A stretch of DNA of 13,889 bases from assembly GCA_031295725.1 (NCBI GenBank), contig JAUMNV010000106.1:1-13889 (forward strand). The letters are read 5' to 3'. The notes under the pieces were generated by a model that saw only the letters and a list, made by a program, of their open reading frames with translations, did not search any database and was not told the origin of the DNA. The position numbers and the translations under genes are program-made. The DNA is from Collinsella sp. GTDB lineage: Bacteria > Actinomycetota > Coriobacteriia > Coriobacteriales > Coriobacteriaceae. Each line of letters opens with the position of its first letter. The stretch's first letter is position 1. This document shows positions 1 through 6,674 of this stretch, piece after piece.

Positions 1-46
1 CTTGTAGATACCGACGGACTCTGCCCATCATAGGCTTTTGCGCGGG

Positions 47-52
47 TAGAAT
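47..52 (+). promoter_or_regulatory. possible -10 box of the first gene
   Basis: TAGAAT lies about 45 bases before the start codon at 98, and is preceded by GGG. No convincing -35 box sits 16-18 bases upstream. Nothing else can be supported in bases 1-97; an upstream gene may end outside the window. Confidence 0.25.
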
Positions 53-97
53 GCATGGATAACTTGAGGCTCACGCGCGACGGAAAGGAATCGTTGC

Positions 98-1087
98 ATG
101 GATCAGGACAAGACAACCGTGATGGGCGGCTACGGTTCCGCACAGGCTGGCGGTAGCGCCGATGCGACCCGCATTGTGTCGAACCCCGGCAATGCTGCCC
201 CCGATGCGACGCAGGCGTCCGCCGAACCCACACGAGTTATGGGCTATGGCGATACACCGCGGGATCCGTTTGATTATGCACCGCAGGACCCGTATGGCAA
301 TGCGACGCCGGACCCGTATGGCAATGCGGCGGCAGGCGCTTATAATAACCTGCCGCAAAATCCCATTCCGCAGCCTCAGCAGACGACGTATATGCCGCGC
401 ACGGCACAGTCCCAGCCTCGTTATGAGTCGCGCGATCCGTATGCGCGCCAGCCTTATCGTGAGTACCCCAAGTCGATTCCGCAGTATGGTGAGGACGAGG
501 AAGAGGCGCCGTCGCGTTCGTCGAGTGTGATCAAGAAGATCCTCATTGTGCTGGCGATCTTTTTTGCGCTGTCGGTTGTATTCGCCATTGTGTCGGGCAT
601 GCTCAACAAACGGGGGAGTTCAACGGCCGATACCACTGCCGAGCAAACCGAGTCCGCCTCATCTAACACCGTCGATCTGAGCGATATCCCGGGGCAGTAC
701 TGGTCCAACGCCAAGAAGCTCCTCAAGTCGCGCGGGGCCGATCTTTCGAATGCTGTGATTCTGACTGACGACGGCTCGACGCCTGTTGTCGATGCCAACT
801 GGGTCGTCACATCTGCCTACTTCAACGCTGACGGCAACCTGGAGGTCCAGCTTACGCGCAAGGACGGCTCGTCGGGCAATGCGTCCGGCGATCAAGGCAC
901 CACGGACAGCTCGAGCTCCAACACGCTGGAGGACCTGAGCAACAAGGCCCAGGAGCTTGGAGATAAGGCTCAAGAGCTGGGCGACACGGCTCAGAACCTC
1001 GACGATACCGCGCAGAACCTGGGCGATATGGCTACCAATGCTTGGGACGCGCTGCAAAACGGCATTTCGGGCGCACAGGGAAACTAG
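98..1087 (+). CDS. single-pass membrane protein with PASTA-like outer domain and heptad-repeat tail
   Basis: 329 residues. The start is fixed by GGAAAGGA at 82-89, seven to eight bases upstream. Residues 1-140 are low complexity, rich in Gly, Pro, Asn, Gln and Tyr, with tandem DPYGNA units at 64-77. One membrane helix follows at about 148-168, after a basic KK pair, so the N-terminus is probably cytoplasmic. Residues 197-254 (IPGQYWSNAKKLLKSRG onward, with NWVV) resemble one PASTA repeat, a domain often found on the outer part of Ser/Thr kinases and penicillin-binding proteins. Residues 282-316 are five imperfect heptads of the form KAQELGD. There is no kinase or enzyme domain. The N-terminal TTV, TRI and TRV motifs look like possible phospho-threonine sites, which is inference. 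A cell-envelope role linked to a PASTA kinase is plausible but unproven. Confidence 0.85.
   Translation: MDQDKTTVMGGYGSAQAGGSADATRIVSNPGNAAPDATQASAEPTRVMGYGDTPRDPFDYAPQDPYGNATPDPYGNAAAGAYNNLPQNPIPQPQQTTYMPRTAQSQPRYESRDPYARQPYREYPKSIPQYGEDEEEAPSRSSSVIKKILIVLAIFFALSVVFAIVSGMLNKRGSSTADTTAEQTESASSNTVDLSDIPGQYWSNAKKLLKSRGADLSNAVILTDDGSTPVVDANWVVTSAYFNADGNLEVQLTRKDGSSGNASGDQGTTDSSSSNTLEDLSNKAQELGDKAQELGDTAQNLDDTAQNLGDMATNAWDALQNGISGAQGN
286..328 (+). repeat. two-copy in-frame repeat encoding DPYGNA
   Basis: A 19-base unit starting GGACCCGTATGG occurs identically at 286-304 and 310-328. The 24-base period gives an eight-residue repeat in the disordered N-terminus of the membrane protein. Confidence 0.8.
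941..1045 (+). repeat. five imperfect 21-base units encoding heptads
   Basis: The units encode NKAQELG, DKAQELG, DTAQNLD, DTAQNLG and DMATNAW (residues 282-316). The 7-residue spacing of Ala and Leu suggests an amphipathic helix or coiled coil. The DNA copies differ mostly at third codon positions, so the protein pattern appears to be under selection. Confidence 0.75.
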
Positions 1088-1105
1088 CGGCTGAGCGGGG
1101 CGGGG

Positions 1106-2287
1106 CTACAACTGCTCTGCCGGACGCTCGGGCGAGCTAAAGCCGGAGTCAAACGTGACGACGCATGATGCATCGGGCCTGCGCTCGTGCACGATGCGCG
1201 TGACGAGCTCCAGCAGCTCCTCGTCGGATATGTCAAAGCCGTCGGGACGCACCAGGTCAAACGAAACAAAGCCATCGTGCTCGTGCAAGTCGTGGATGGA
1301 AAGCGCGGGGTCGATCTGCGCTACGCCGCGCTTGACCCAGCCGCGCAAGTCATCGCCGGTTGTTGCAATGGGGTCGCAGTGCAACGTGATGGCGATGCCC
1401 ATCTGGCGTTTGATATCGTGTTCGATGGTGTCCAGAATCTCGTGGTGCTCAAAGGCATCGCCCTCGCCGGGCATTTCCACGTGTGCACTGGCAAACTGGC
1501 GGCCGGGGCCGTAGTCGTGCACCATGAGGTCATGAGTGCCCAGGACCTGGGGGTACGACATGATCCTGTCGCGGATTTCCTGGACGAGCTTGGGGTCGGG
1601 CGCTTGCCCAAGCAACGGGCTGATGGCGTCGCGCACCAGGCCCAGGCCGCTGATGCAGATGAAGATGCCCACGCCCAGGCCCGCCCAACCATCGAGGTCA
1701 AAGCCGGTCGTCTGCGAAATAAGCGCCGCCACCAAGACCGAGCCCGAGGTGATGACGTCGTTTTTGGAGTCCTGCGCCGTGGCGATAAGCGTCTCCGAGT
1801 CGATGCGATCGCCCAGCGTGCGGTTGAACGCGGCCATCCAGAACTTAACGAGCATGGATGTAGCCAGTGCCGCAAGGGAAACGAGCGTGTAAGCGGTGGG
1901 GGAGGGCTTGATGATTTTGGTAACGGATTCGAGCACCAGGTTGATGCCGACGGCACAAACGAGGACGGCGACAAACAGGCCGGCGAGGTATTCGTAGCGG
2001 CCGTGGCCATAGGGGTGACCTTCGTCAGCCGGGCGACTGGCGAGTCGGAATCCGAGCAGGCTCACAATGTTGCTCGACGCATCGGAGAGGTTGTTGAAGG
2101 CGTCGGCGATAAGCGAGACGGAGCCGGCGAGCAGACCCGCGATGCCCTTGGCTAGGCACAGGGTAATGTTGAGGCCAATGCAGATGAGACTTGCGGCAAA
2201 GCCTGCGTTGGTACGGCAAGCCGTATCGACCGGCTCGTCCTTGCTGCCGGGAACAAGCGTATGTACCAGCCGATTTACAAATAGCAT
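1106..2287 (-). CDS. cation diffusion facilitator family transporter, probable Mn(II) exporter type
   Basis: 393 residues from the ATG at 2287, which has GAGGA eight bases upstream. In-frame ATGs at 2308 and 2446 lack a ribosome binding site. Several membrane helices lie between about 28 and 225. TM2 carries DAFNNLSDA, so site A reads N65-xxx-D69. TM5 carries D173-xxx-D177. Zinc CDFs usually have HxxxD in both places; the N-D-D-D set matches MntE-type manganese exporters. The loop motif GHPYGHGRYEY (90-100) is typical of the family. The cytoplasmic domain (about 228-305) has HDYGPGRQFASAHVEM. A further 80-residue C-terminal domain follows, as in many Gram-positive CDFs. It probably exports a divalent metal in exchange for protons. 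It converges on the preceding gene with 18 bases between them, and is transcribed divergently from the zinc-ribbon gene. The family is certain; the substrate is inferred. Confidence 0.92.
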   Translation of the reverse strand: MLFVNRLVHTLVPGSKDEPVDTACRTNAGFAASLICIGLNITLCLAKGIAGLLAGSVSLIADAFNNLSDASSNIVSLLGFRLASRPADEGHPYGHGRYEYLAGLFVAVLVCAVGINLVLESVTKIIKPSPTAYTLVSLAALATSMLVKFWMAAFNRTLGDRIDSETLIATAQDSKNDVITSGSVLVAALISQTTGFDLDGWAGLGVGIFICISGLGLVRDAISPLLGQAPDPKLVQEIRDRIMSYPQVLGTHDLMVHDYGPGRQFASAHVEMPGEGDAFEHHEILDTIEHDIKRQMGIAITLHCDPIATTGDDLRGWVKRGVAQIDPALSIHDLHEHDGFVSFDLVRPDGFDISDEELLELVTRIVHERRPDASCVVTFDSGFSSPERPAEQL

Positions 2288-2335
2288 GGCAATCGTCCTC
2301 ACAATCATGGTTAAGGGGATAGTGTAGCTCGCATG

Positions 2336-2350
2336 GGCGCACCGTGCGCC
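2336..2350. promoter_or_regulatory. 15-base palindrome upstream of the CDF gene
   Basis: GGCGCAC and GTGCGCC form a perfect inverted repeat around one central base, 49 bases before the transporter start. On the minus strand a possible -10 (TACACT) lies just downstream, so the palindrome would fall near the -35. It could be an operator, possibly metal-responsive, but no regulator gene is present and the identity is not established. Confidence 0.3.
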
Positions 2351-2505
2351 GATGCTCAGAAAATGCAGCAATGGTCTGCTGGAGCTAACGAGCGGCCCTT
2401 CTTGTCCGACCAGGTGCTCCATTTTGGGCCACATGGGTATGGTCATGTGCTTGCCTGCCCGACATACTTAATGTCGACAGCCCCTGCGCAAAGGAGGATG
2501 TATCC

Positions 2506-3843
2506 ATGGACGAGATGTTTGCCATTAAATGCCAAAACTGCGGCGGCCCTATGTACTCACACCAGGCTAAACGCAGTTTTGAGTGCGCCTATTGCGGCAC
2601 GGTCGTTCCGTGGCAGGCCGATGCGGGGGAGCCCAAGAGCGCCCTGGGCATTCGCCATACGCCGCTGACGGTTGTCGATGGGCTGCTTAAGCTCACCCAT
2701 GTGTCGCAACTCGAGCGCCCGGAGGACCCGGACTGGTATTTCTTTAATTCACACTGGCGCAATCAGTCGGTTCTGGAGCATCTGCTGTGGGAGGACCGCG
2801 GCACGGCGCAGGAGTTCCAAGAAGCCACGCACGTGAGCATTCCCTGCCCCTTCTGTGGAGCGTCCTTTGAGGGCGAGTCAACGCAGCGTGTGTTTGAGTG
2901 CCCGTCCTGCGGCAACAAGATCGGCATTGCCGACCTGCTCAAGCCGGGGACGTTTAGCAAGCGCCTGACCTTGGGCGTTGGTGCGGAGTATGTACCTGGG
3001 CAGGGTATTCCCTGCGAAATCTCGCCGCAGCAGGCACGTGCCAACGCACTGCAGCTGGTGCGCCAGTACCCCGACGCCTTTGCCGGGCACGACGTGGAAG
3101 ATGCGATCCAAAACGACATGATGCTCTTCTACTTCCCCATGGCGCTCGCGGATTTGCGCATGATGGCGTCCTTCCCGGGCAAGGGCATGAGCAAGGAGAC
3201 CTTGGTGTACTACGAGGTGCTTGACTGGGCATATCCGCGGGCAAACTACCTGGACGTTCGCCTCATGGGCATTTTGGAACCGTGGGACTTTGCCAAGGTC
3301 GGCCCGTTCGATCCCGCCATGCAGGAAGGCGACTTCCGCGTTGTCTCCGTCGATGCGTCTACCAAGGACCAGGTGGTCATTGATAAGCTGGCGCTCGACA
3401 TTGCCGGCAACGATGCCGAGGCGGTGCTGGGGCTCAATAAAAAGAGCATCCGCACCTGGGCGCGCAAGGCTCGCAAGCATAAGGACGGCCTGGTGATGGT
3501 ACCGGTCTACTTTGTCGATCGCCCAGCGACGGACAGCCGCGATGGCGAGCAGGTGCGCATTGCCGTAAACGGCCAGACGGGCCGCGCGGCCGCGGTGGTG
3601 TTTGGCAACAAGCGCGAAACGCATATCGTGGCGCCGCTCAACCCGAGTCTGCATCTGTCCGGAGAAAGCACCGTGCACGCCACGCCCATCGAGGTCAAAT
3701 ACGTTAAATCGCCCTTCCTCTACCAGATCGTGCGTAAGGGAGGCGGCGAGCAACCGCGCCAGGTGGCAGCGGTTGCCGAGGGTTCCTACCGAGAAGAAAA
3801 GCCCAAACGCAAGGGCTTGCTCGCTGCGATCTTTGGGAAGTAG
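2506..3843 (+). CDS. protein with two zinc ribbons, function unknown
   Basis: 445 residues. AAGGAGG at 2491-2497 is eight bases before the ATG. The first ribbon is C9-x2-C12 (CQNC) with C27-x2-C30 (CAYC). The second is C114-x2-C117 (CPFC) with C132-x2-C135 (CPSC). Both resemble TFIIB- or rubredoxin-type treble ribbons that hold one zinc each. The remaining 300 residues form an apparently globular domain with no signal peptide and no clear membrane helix. The C-terminus is basic (EEKPKRKGLLAAIFGK). Database entries of this sort are usually named TFIIB-type zinc ribbon-containing protein; that label describes the fold, not a role in transcription. The protein is probably cytoplasmic. It is divergent from the CDF transporter, with about 220 bases between the starts. 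I do not recognise a specific function. Confidence 0.88.
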   Translation: MDEMFAIKCQNCGGPMYSHQAKRSFECAYCGTVVPWQADAGEPKSALGIRHTPLTVVDGLLKLTHVSQLERPEDPDWYFFNSHWRNQSVLEHLLWEDRGTAQEFQEATHVSIPCPFCGASFEGESTQRVFECPSCGNKIGIADLLKPGTFSKRLTLGVGAEYVPGQGIPCEISPQQARANALQLVRQYPDAFAGHDVEDAIQNDMMLFYFPMALADLRMMASFPGKGMSKETLVYYEVLDWAYPRANYLDVRLMGILEPWDFAKVGPFDPAMQEGDFRVVSVDASTKDQVVIDKLALDIAGNDAEAVLGLNKKSIRTWARKARKHKDGLVMVPVYFVDRPATDSRDGEQVRIAVNGQTGRAAAVVFGNKRETHIVAPLNPSLHLSGESTVHATPIEVKYVKSPFLYQIVRKGGGEQPRQVAAVAEGSYREEKPKRKGLLAAIFGK

Positions 3844-3930
3844 GGGAGTAGTGCCGGTCGGCGCTGCGATCCGATAGCTAGAGGAACGGGGCAGCTCGCA
3901 GGAGTGCGGACTGTCGTCTGATTGTTTGAG

Positions 3931-4091
3931 GGTGCCAGATGTAAATAATCGGTGGAGCGGCTGCAAAAGAGCCGTCTCGCTGGGTAAAATCAGGATGTGC
4001 CGCGGAACCCGCTCCTCAGCTAGTCACACTTCGGAAGCGCGGGCAACGCAGGTATTATCGTCTAAAGGGCCGGCTGCAACCGGCCCTTTTT
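3931..4091 (+). ncRNA. candidate structured RNA, copy A, ending in a terminator
   Basis: No credible protein is encoded here. The core at 3983-4049 contains GGTAAAATC (3983-3991), TGCCGCGGAA (3998-4007), a CCCGC/GCGGG stem (4008-4012 with 4039-4043) and a closing GGGCAACGC. The same blocks recur in the same order on the minus strand at 4272-4231 (copy B). An upstream hairpin, CGGCT/AGCCG, lies at 3958-3974. A strong intrinsic terminator begins 15 bases after the core. The 5' end is a guess; weak promoter-like sequence lies near 3922-3949. This may be a small RNA or an orphan riboswitch-type leader. It does not match any riboswitch class whose consensus I can recall. Confidence 0.4.
4064..4091 (+). 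terminator. strong rho-independent terminator
   Basis: AAAGGGCCGG pairs with CCGGCCCTTT around the loop CTGCAA, and the 3' T run extends to 4091. On the minus strand the T run is only three bases, so the + orientation is favoured. It lies 220 bases after the zinc-ribbon stop, which is far for that gene; it may instead end the candidate RNA. Confidence 0.8.
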
Positions 4092-4111
4092 ATGACTCCC
4101 TTCGCTATCCA

Positions 4112-4204
4112 TTACTGCTTATATTCCCGCCAGATCGAGTAGAGGTTCCGGGCAATGCCGGTCACATACATCGAGAGGCGCAGGATTTCAAGAAACAAGT
4201 TCAT
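4112..4204 (-). CDS. possible 30-residue small amphipathic protein
   Basis: An ATG at 4204 opens a 30-codon frame ending in TAA at 4112. The product starts MNLFLEILRLSMYVTG and ends WREYKQ, giving a hydrophobic, amphipathic stretch followed by a charged tail. GGGGTG six bases upstream is a weak ribosome binding site. The frame starts 26 bases after the core of copy B of the RNA-like element, so that element could be its leader. The composition looks protein-like, but the frame is short and has no recognised family. It could be a small membrane peptide, the end of a decayed gene, or chance. Confidence 0.3.
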   Translation of the reverse strand: MNLFLEILRLSMYVTGIARNLYSIWREYKQ

Positions 4205-4230
4205 AGGCTTCACCCCAATCGGAGATCGGA

Positions 4231-4301
4231 GCGTTGCCCGCAGGCGGATTCCGCGGCAGTCAAGATTTTACCTCACAGGCCGCGGTGGGAGACATCCTGC
4301 C
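4231..4301 (-). ncRNA. candidate structured RNA or leader, copy B
   Basis: On the minus strand this carries GGCAGGATGT (4301-4292), GGTAAAATC (4272-4264), TGCCGCGGAA (4258-4249) and GCGGGCAACGC (4241-4231), in the same order as copy A. CCGCGGC at 4285-4279 can pair with GCCGCGG at 4257-4251, enclosing the GGTAAAATC loop. Copy A can form the equivalent, shorter GCGGC/GCCGC stem. The second hairpin is 24 bases shorter than in copy A. It precedes the 30-residue ORF, so it may be a 5' leader. No terminator of its own is visible. Confidence 0.4.
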
Positions 4302-4347
4302 CATTCCATGGTTTGGAACAGTGTCGATCTAACGGGCAATCAAACCC

Positions 4348-4533
4348 CTAGCACTCTTTGAATTGAGCAAGCATCTGCCCGAAGAAGCTGAGCCCGGATG
4401 GCTCATAAATGAGTGAGCCGCCATCTTCGGTTCGGTAGACCCCGCAGGGGAGGTAACGCCCGTCGGGGAGAACATAGAGGTTGGCTTCTTCCTTCAGTCC
4501 TGCTGGAAATAGCGGAATCCCGTTTTCGTCCAC
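4348..4533 (-). CDS. small orphan protein, start codon uncertain
   Basis: 61 residues from GTG at 4533; the frame stays open upstream to about 4581. The product (ENGIPLFPAGLKEEANLYVL, then LPDGRYLPCGVYRTEDGG) looks like a genuine folded protein, but I do not recognise the family. GTG 4533 has no ribosome binding site. A good one, AGGAGG (plus-strand 4574-4579), instead precedes ACG at 4569, which would add 12 residues (TERKIANIDEFQ). The gene lies on the same strand as the ADP-ribosylglycohydrolase, 35 bases downstream of its stop if ACG is the start and 71 if GTG is. It is probably cotranscribed. A mutated ATG, and hence a recent pseudogene, is possible. Confidence 0.5.
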   Translation of the reverse strand: MDENGIPLFPAGLKEEANLYVLPDGRYLPCGVYRTEDGGSLIYEPSGLSFFGQMLAQFKEC

Positions 4534-4604
4534 TTGGAACTCGTCTATATTTGCGATCTTTCTTTCCGTGGTGCCTCCTGGTCAGTTTCTATCGTAAGTG
4601 CGCC

Positions 4605-5393
4605 CTAAAACAAACACTGCTCTATCAGCTCTTTACCGCGCAAGGCGTCGGTCCACTCCTGCGGAATTGCGTCGATGCCGTATACCGTGCCGGCGAGGGC
4701 GCCGGCAACGGCTGCGGTGGTATCGGTGTCGTCGCCTAGGTTGACGGCGGCAAGCACGCAATCTTCGTAGCTGTTAGTGTTGACGAAGCACCAGGTGGCT
4801 GCCTTAAGCGTGTCGCGCACGAAGCCACCTGACTTGATCTCCTGCTCAGGCATGCCTTTCAGATGGAGTGCCCACGAGGGGAGCGCGTCGTTCATCACAT
4901 TCCTCATCAGCTCAACAAATATGATGCATGCATCGGTTGATGTTCTGTGGGCGTGCGTGATTGCCGAGACCTCGCGGATCTCGTTGTCCGTCGCATCGGT
5001 GAACGCTAGGGGAGCGATGCGCATGAGCGATCCGTTGCCGTTGTCGCGCTCGCCGGAGCCTCCTTTGCCGGTGTGCAAAGCGCGGGCGGTCGTGCCGCCG
5101 TAATCGAAAACGCCGTCGATCGTATACTCGCCACGGGCAATCCAGCGTACGAACTTGTCGCGCATGTCTGCGGTGTCGATGTGCCCGAGCTCCCTAATCG
5201 AGTCACAGGTAGCAAGCGTCATGGACGTGTCATCGCTCCAGGTGCCGGCGGGCTGCCCATGCGTGCCGTAGCCGATCATGTCCGTGCATTTGAACGTGCC
5301 GCGGGGCCTAAACTCGTAAGGAACGCCCAGCGCGTCGCCGACGGCAAGCCCATAGATGCAGTCGCGCAGTGTCGTTTTCGGTCTGTCTGTCAT
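4605..5393 (-). CDS. ADP-ribosylglycohydrolase family protein
   Basis: 262 residues; AGAGGA precedes the start by seven bases. Family motifs are all present. GLAVGDALGVPYEF (15-28) is the N-terminal signature. SDDT (53-56) and GDDTDT (220-225) supply the acidic residues that bind the two magnesium ions. NGNGSLMRIAP (118-128) lies between them. Known members remove ADP-ribose from modified arginine, other protein sites or nucleic acid, as DraG does for nitrogenase reductase. The protein is at the short end for the family but appears complete and cytoplasmic. It is 63 bases downstream of the nuclease gene on the same strand, with the small orphan gene after it. No partner ADP-ribosyltransferase is visible. 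The family assignment is firm; the target is unknown. Confidence 0.93.
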   Translation of the reverse strand: MTDRPKTTLRDCIYGLAVGDALGVPYEFRPRGTFKCTDMIGYGTHGQPAGTWSDDTSMTLATCDSIRELGHIDTADMRDKFVRWIARGEYTIDGVFDYGGTTARALHTGKGGSGERDNGNGSLMRIAPLAFTDATDNEIREVSAITHAHRTSTDACIIFVELMRNVMNDALPSWALHLKGMPEQEIKSGGFVRDTLKAATWCFVNTNSYEDCVLAAVNLGDDTDTTAAVAGALAGTVYGIDAIPQEWTDALRGKELIEQCLF

Positions 5394-5456
5394 GGAGCGT
5401 TCCTCTTATGTCGGGGGATATGAAACGCCGTCGGGGGTATCGGTCGCAACGTGCTG

Positions 5457-6509
5457 CTACCCTTGCGCTTCGCCATTAGTCGCTTCGTTGATGGCGCGGT
5501 ACTCGGCACTCAGCTCGCGCGCCAGCTCTTCCTTGCTTGGAAGATACGGCAAGTATTTGGCGGCAAACACTTGGTCGTTGTCTTCGGGCAGCGTGTACTC
5601 GACAATCGAGTCGCTTTTGTCCGCGCAGAGCACGATGCCTATAGGCGGATTGTCGCCTTCGTTCATGAGCTCGCGCGTGTAGTAGTTCACATACATTTGC
5701 ATCTGGCCCAGGTCCTGATGCGTAAGGTCATCGGTCTTAAGGTCGATGAGCACGAAGCAGCGCATCAGATAGTTGTAAAACACAAGGTCAATATAGAAAT
5801 GGCGCCCATCAAAGGTGATGCGCTTTTGGCGCGCCTCGAAAGCGAAACCACGGCCAAGCTCCAGCAGGAACTTCTGAAGATGCGTGATGAGCGCCTGCTC
5901 TAGATCGCTCTCGCGGAACGCAGTATCGTCCGAGAAACCTAAAAACTCCAGTACATATGGGTCGCGGATGATATCCTCGGGGCGACGAGCCGGGGCGCTC
6001 TTTTGGATTTCCTGGGTGACGGCCTCCTTGTCCTTGCTGGCAAGCAGGCGCTCGCGGAACATGGTGTTGATCTGGCGCTCGAGCTGACGCGTGCTCCAAC
6101 GAGAATCGGCGCATTCGTTCATGTACCAGGCGCGAGCATCAGGGTCGGGAATGCGCATCAACCTGCGGTAATGAGTCCAGCTCAATTCGCTACGCAGTGC
6201 GTCGCGAATTGGAAACGCAAGAAAGAACTGACGCATATTGCGAAGGTTTGCGATGCCAAAGCCTCTTCCGAAATCCGCGGTAAGCCTTCTGGAGAGGCCT
6301 GCAATCAATGCCTCTCCATATGCTGCGCGCTCCTCTCCGCCCTGTTCATCAACAATGCTCTTGCCGATCTCCCAATACGCCTCAACCATCGCAAAGTTAA
6401 CGGCGGTATAGGCCTTGTCGCGAGCGGCGTTGAGAATCGAGGAAACCTGCTTGTAAAAAACTTCTGGCACGATTGCCGATTCTCCACGGTTTACCAGTTC
6501 GCCCATCAC
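5457..6509 (-). CDS. DUF1016/YhcG-type PDDEXK nuclease domain protein
   Basis: 350 residues. The N-terminal part (about 18-170) is the helical DUF1016 domain, with EAYWEIGKSIVDEQ and RRLTADFGRGFG. The C-terminal part (about 180-335) is the YhcG-type nuclease domain. Its candidate active site is E225 (FEARQKR), D241 (FYIDLVFYN) and D256-x-K258 (VLIDLK), followed by GQMQMY and PIGIVLC. The D-x-K variant is common in this family, so it is not read as inactivating. Members often sit in defence or mobile regions, and some accompany restriction systems. The start could be either of two adjacent ATGs at 6509 or 6506, with only a weak GGGGCG upstream. It is the first gene of the minus-strand cluster and divergent from the PH-like gene. 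The enzyme class is confident; the biological role is unknown. Confidence 0.93.
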   Translation of the reverse strand: MMGELVNRGESAIVPEVFYKQVSSILNAARDKAYTAVNFAMVEAYWEIGKSIVDEQGGEERAAYGEALIAGLSRRLTADFGRGFGIANLRNMRQFFLAFPIRDALRSELSWTHYRRLMRIPDPDARAWYMNECADSRWSTRQLERQINTMFRERLLASKDKEAVTQEIQKSAPARRPEDIIRDPYVLEFLGFSDDTAFRESDLEQALITHLQKFLLELGRGFAFEARQKRITFDGRHFYIDLVFYNYLMRCFVLIDLKTDDLTHQDLGQMQMYVNYYTRELMNEGDNPPIGIVLCADKSDSIVEYTLPEDNDQVFAAKYLPYLPSKEELARELSAEYRAINEATNGEAQG

Positions 6510-6599
6510 TGTCGCCCCACTTTCATCTTGTGGAATGCATCTTTATCGCATTTAGTTTAAAGCCTCGCGCGGACACGAATTGCTGTGCTGTCTGGCACC

Positions 6600-6629
6600 T
6601 TCGCATGGGAGCCTTTCGGTGACTAAAAT
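6600..6629 (+). promoter_or_regulatory. probable promoter of the PH-like gene
   Basis: TTCGCA (6600-6605), an 18-base spacer and a good -10, TAAAAT (6624-6629). Transcription from here would begin near 6636. That rules out the GTG at 6630 as a start codon and supports the ATG at 6675. Confidence 0.4.
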
Positions 6630-6674
6630 GTGACCATAGAGGCAGTTTTAGCGAACCCCGTGGGAGTGACACGC

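Noticed and set aside
1187..2155. 322-codon open frame on the plus strand
   Set aside because: It is antisense to the CDF transporter and its product has no recognisable motifs.
2424..2436. GGGCCACATGGG resembling the 19-base lipoprotein motif
   Set aside because: Only the first half of the motif matches, so chance similarity is likely.
2288..2446. N-terminal extension of the CDF transporter
   Set aside because: The ATGs at 2446 and 2308 lack ribosome binding sites; 2287 has GAGGA at good spacing, and the extension is not family-like.
2878..3966. 362-codon open frame on the minus strand
   Set aside because: It is antisense to the zinc-ribbon gene, with low-complexity His/Arg/Val-rich composition and no family motifs.
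3963..4079. GGCTGCAA repeated in the copy A hairpin and in the terminator
   Set aside because: An anti-terminator exchange is conceivable, but eight bases is short and no downstream gene on that strand would be controlled.
3926..4351. 141-codon open frame on the plus strand
   Set aside because: It has no ribosome binding site and a random-looking composition, it crosses a strong terminator, and it overlaps the RNA-like elements.
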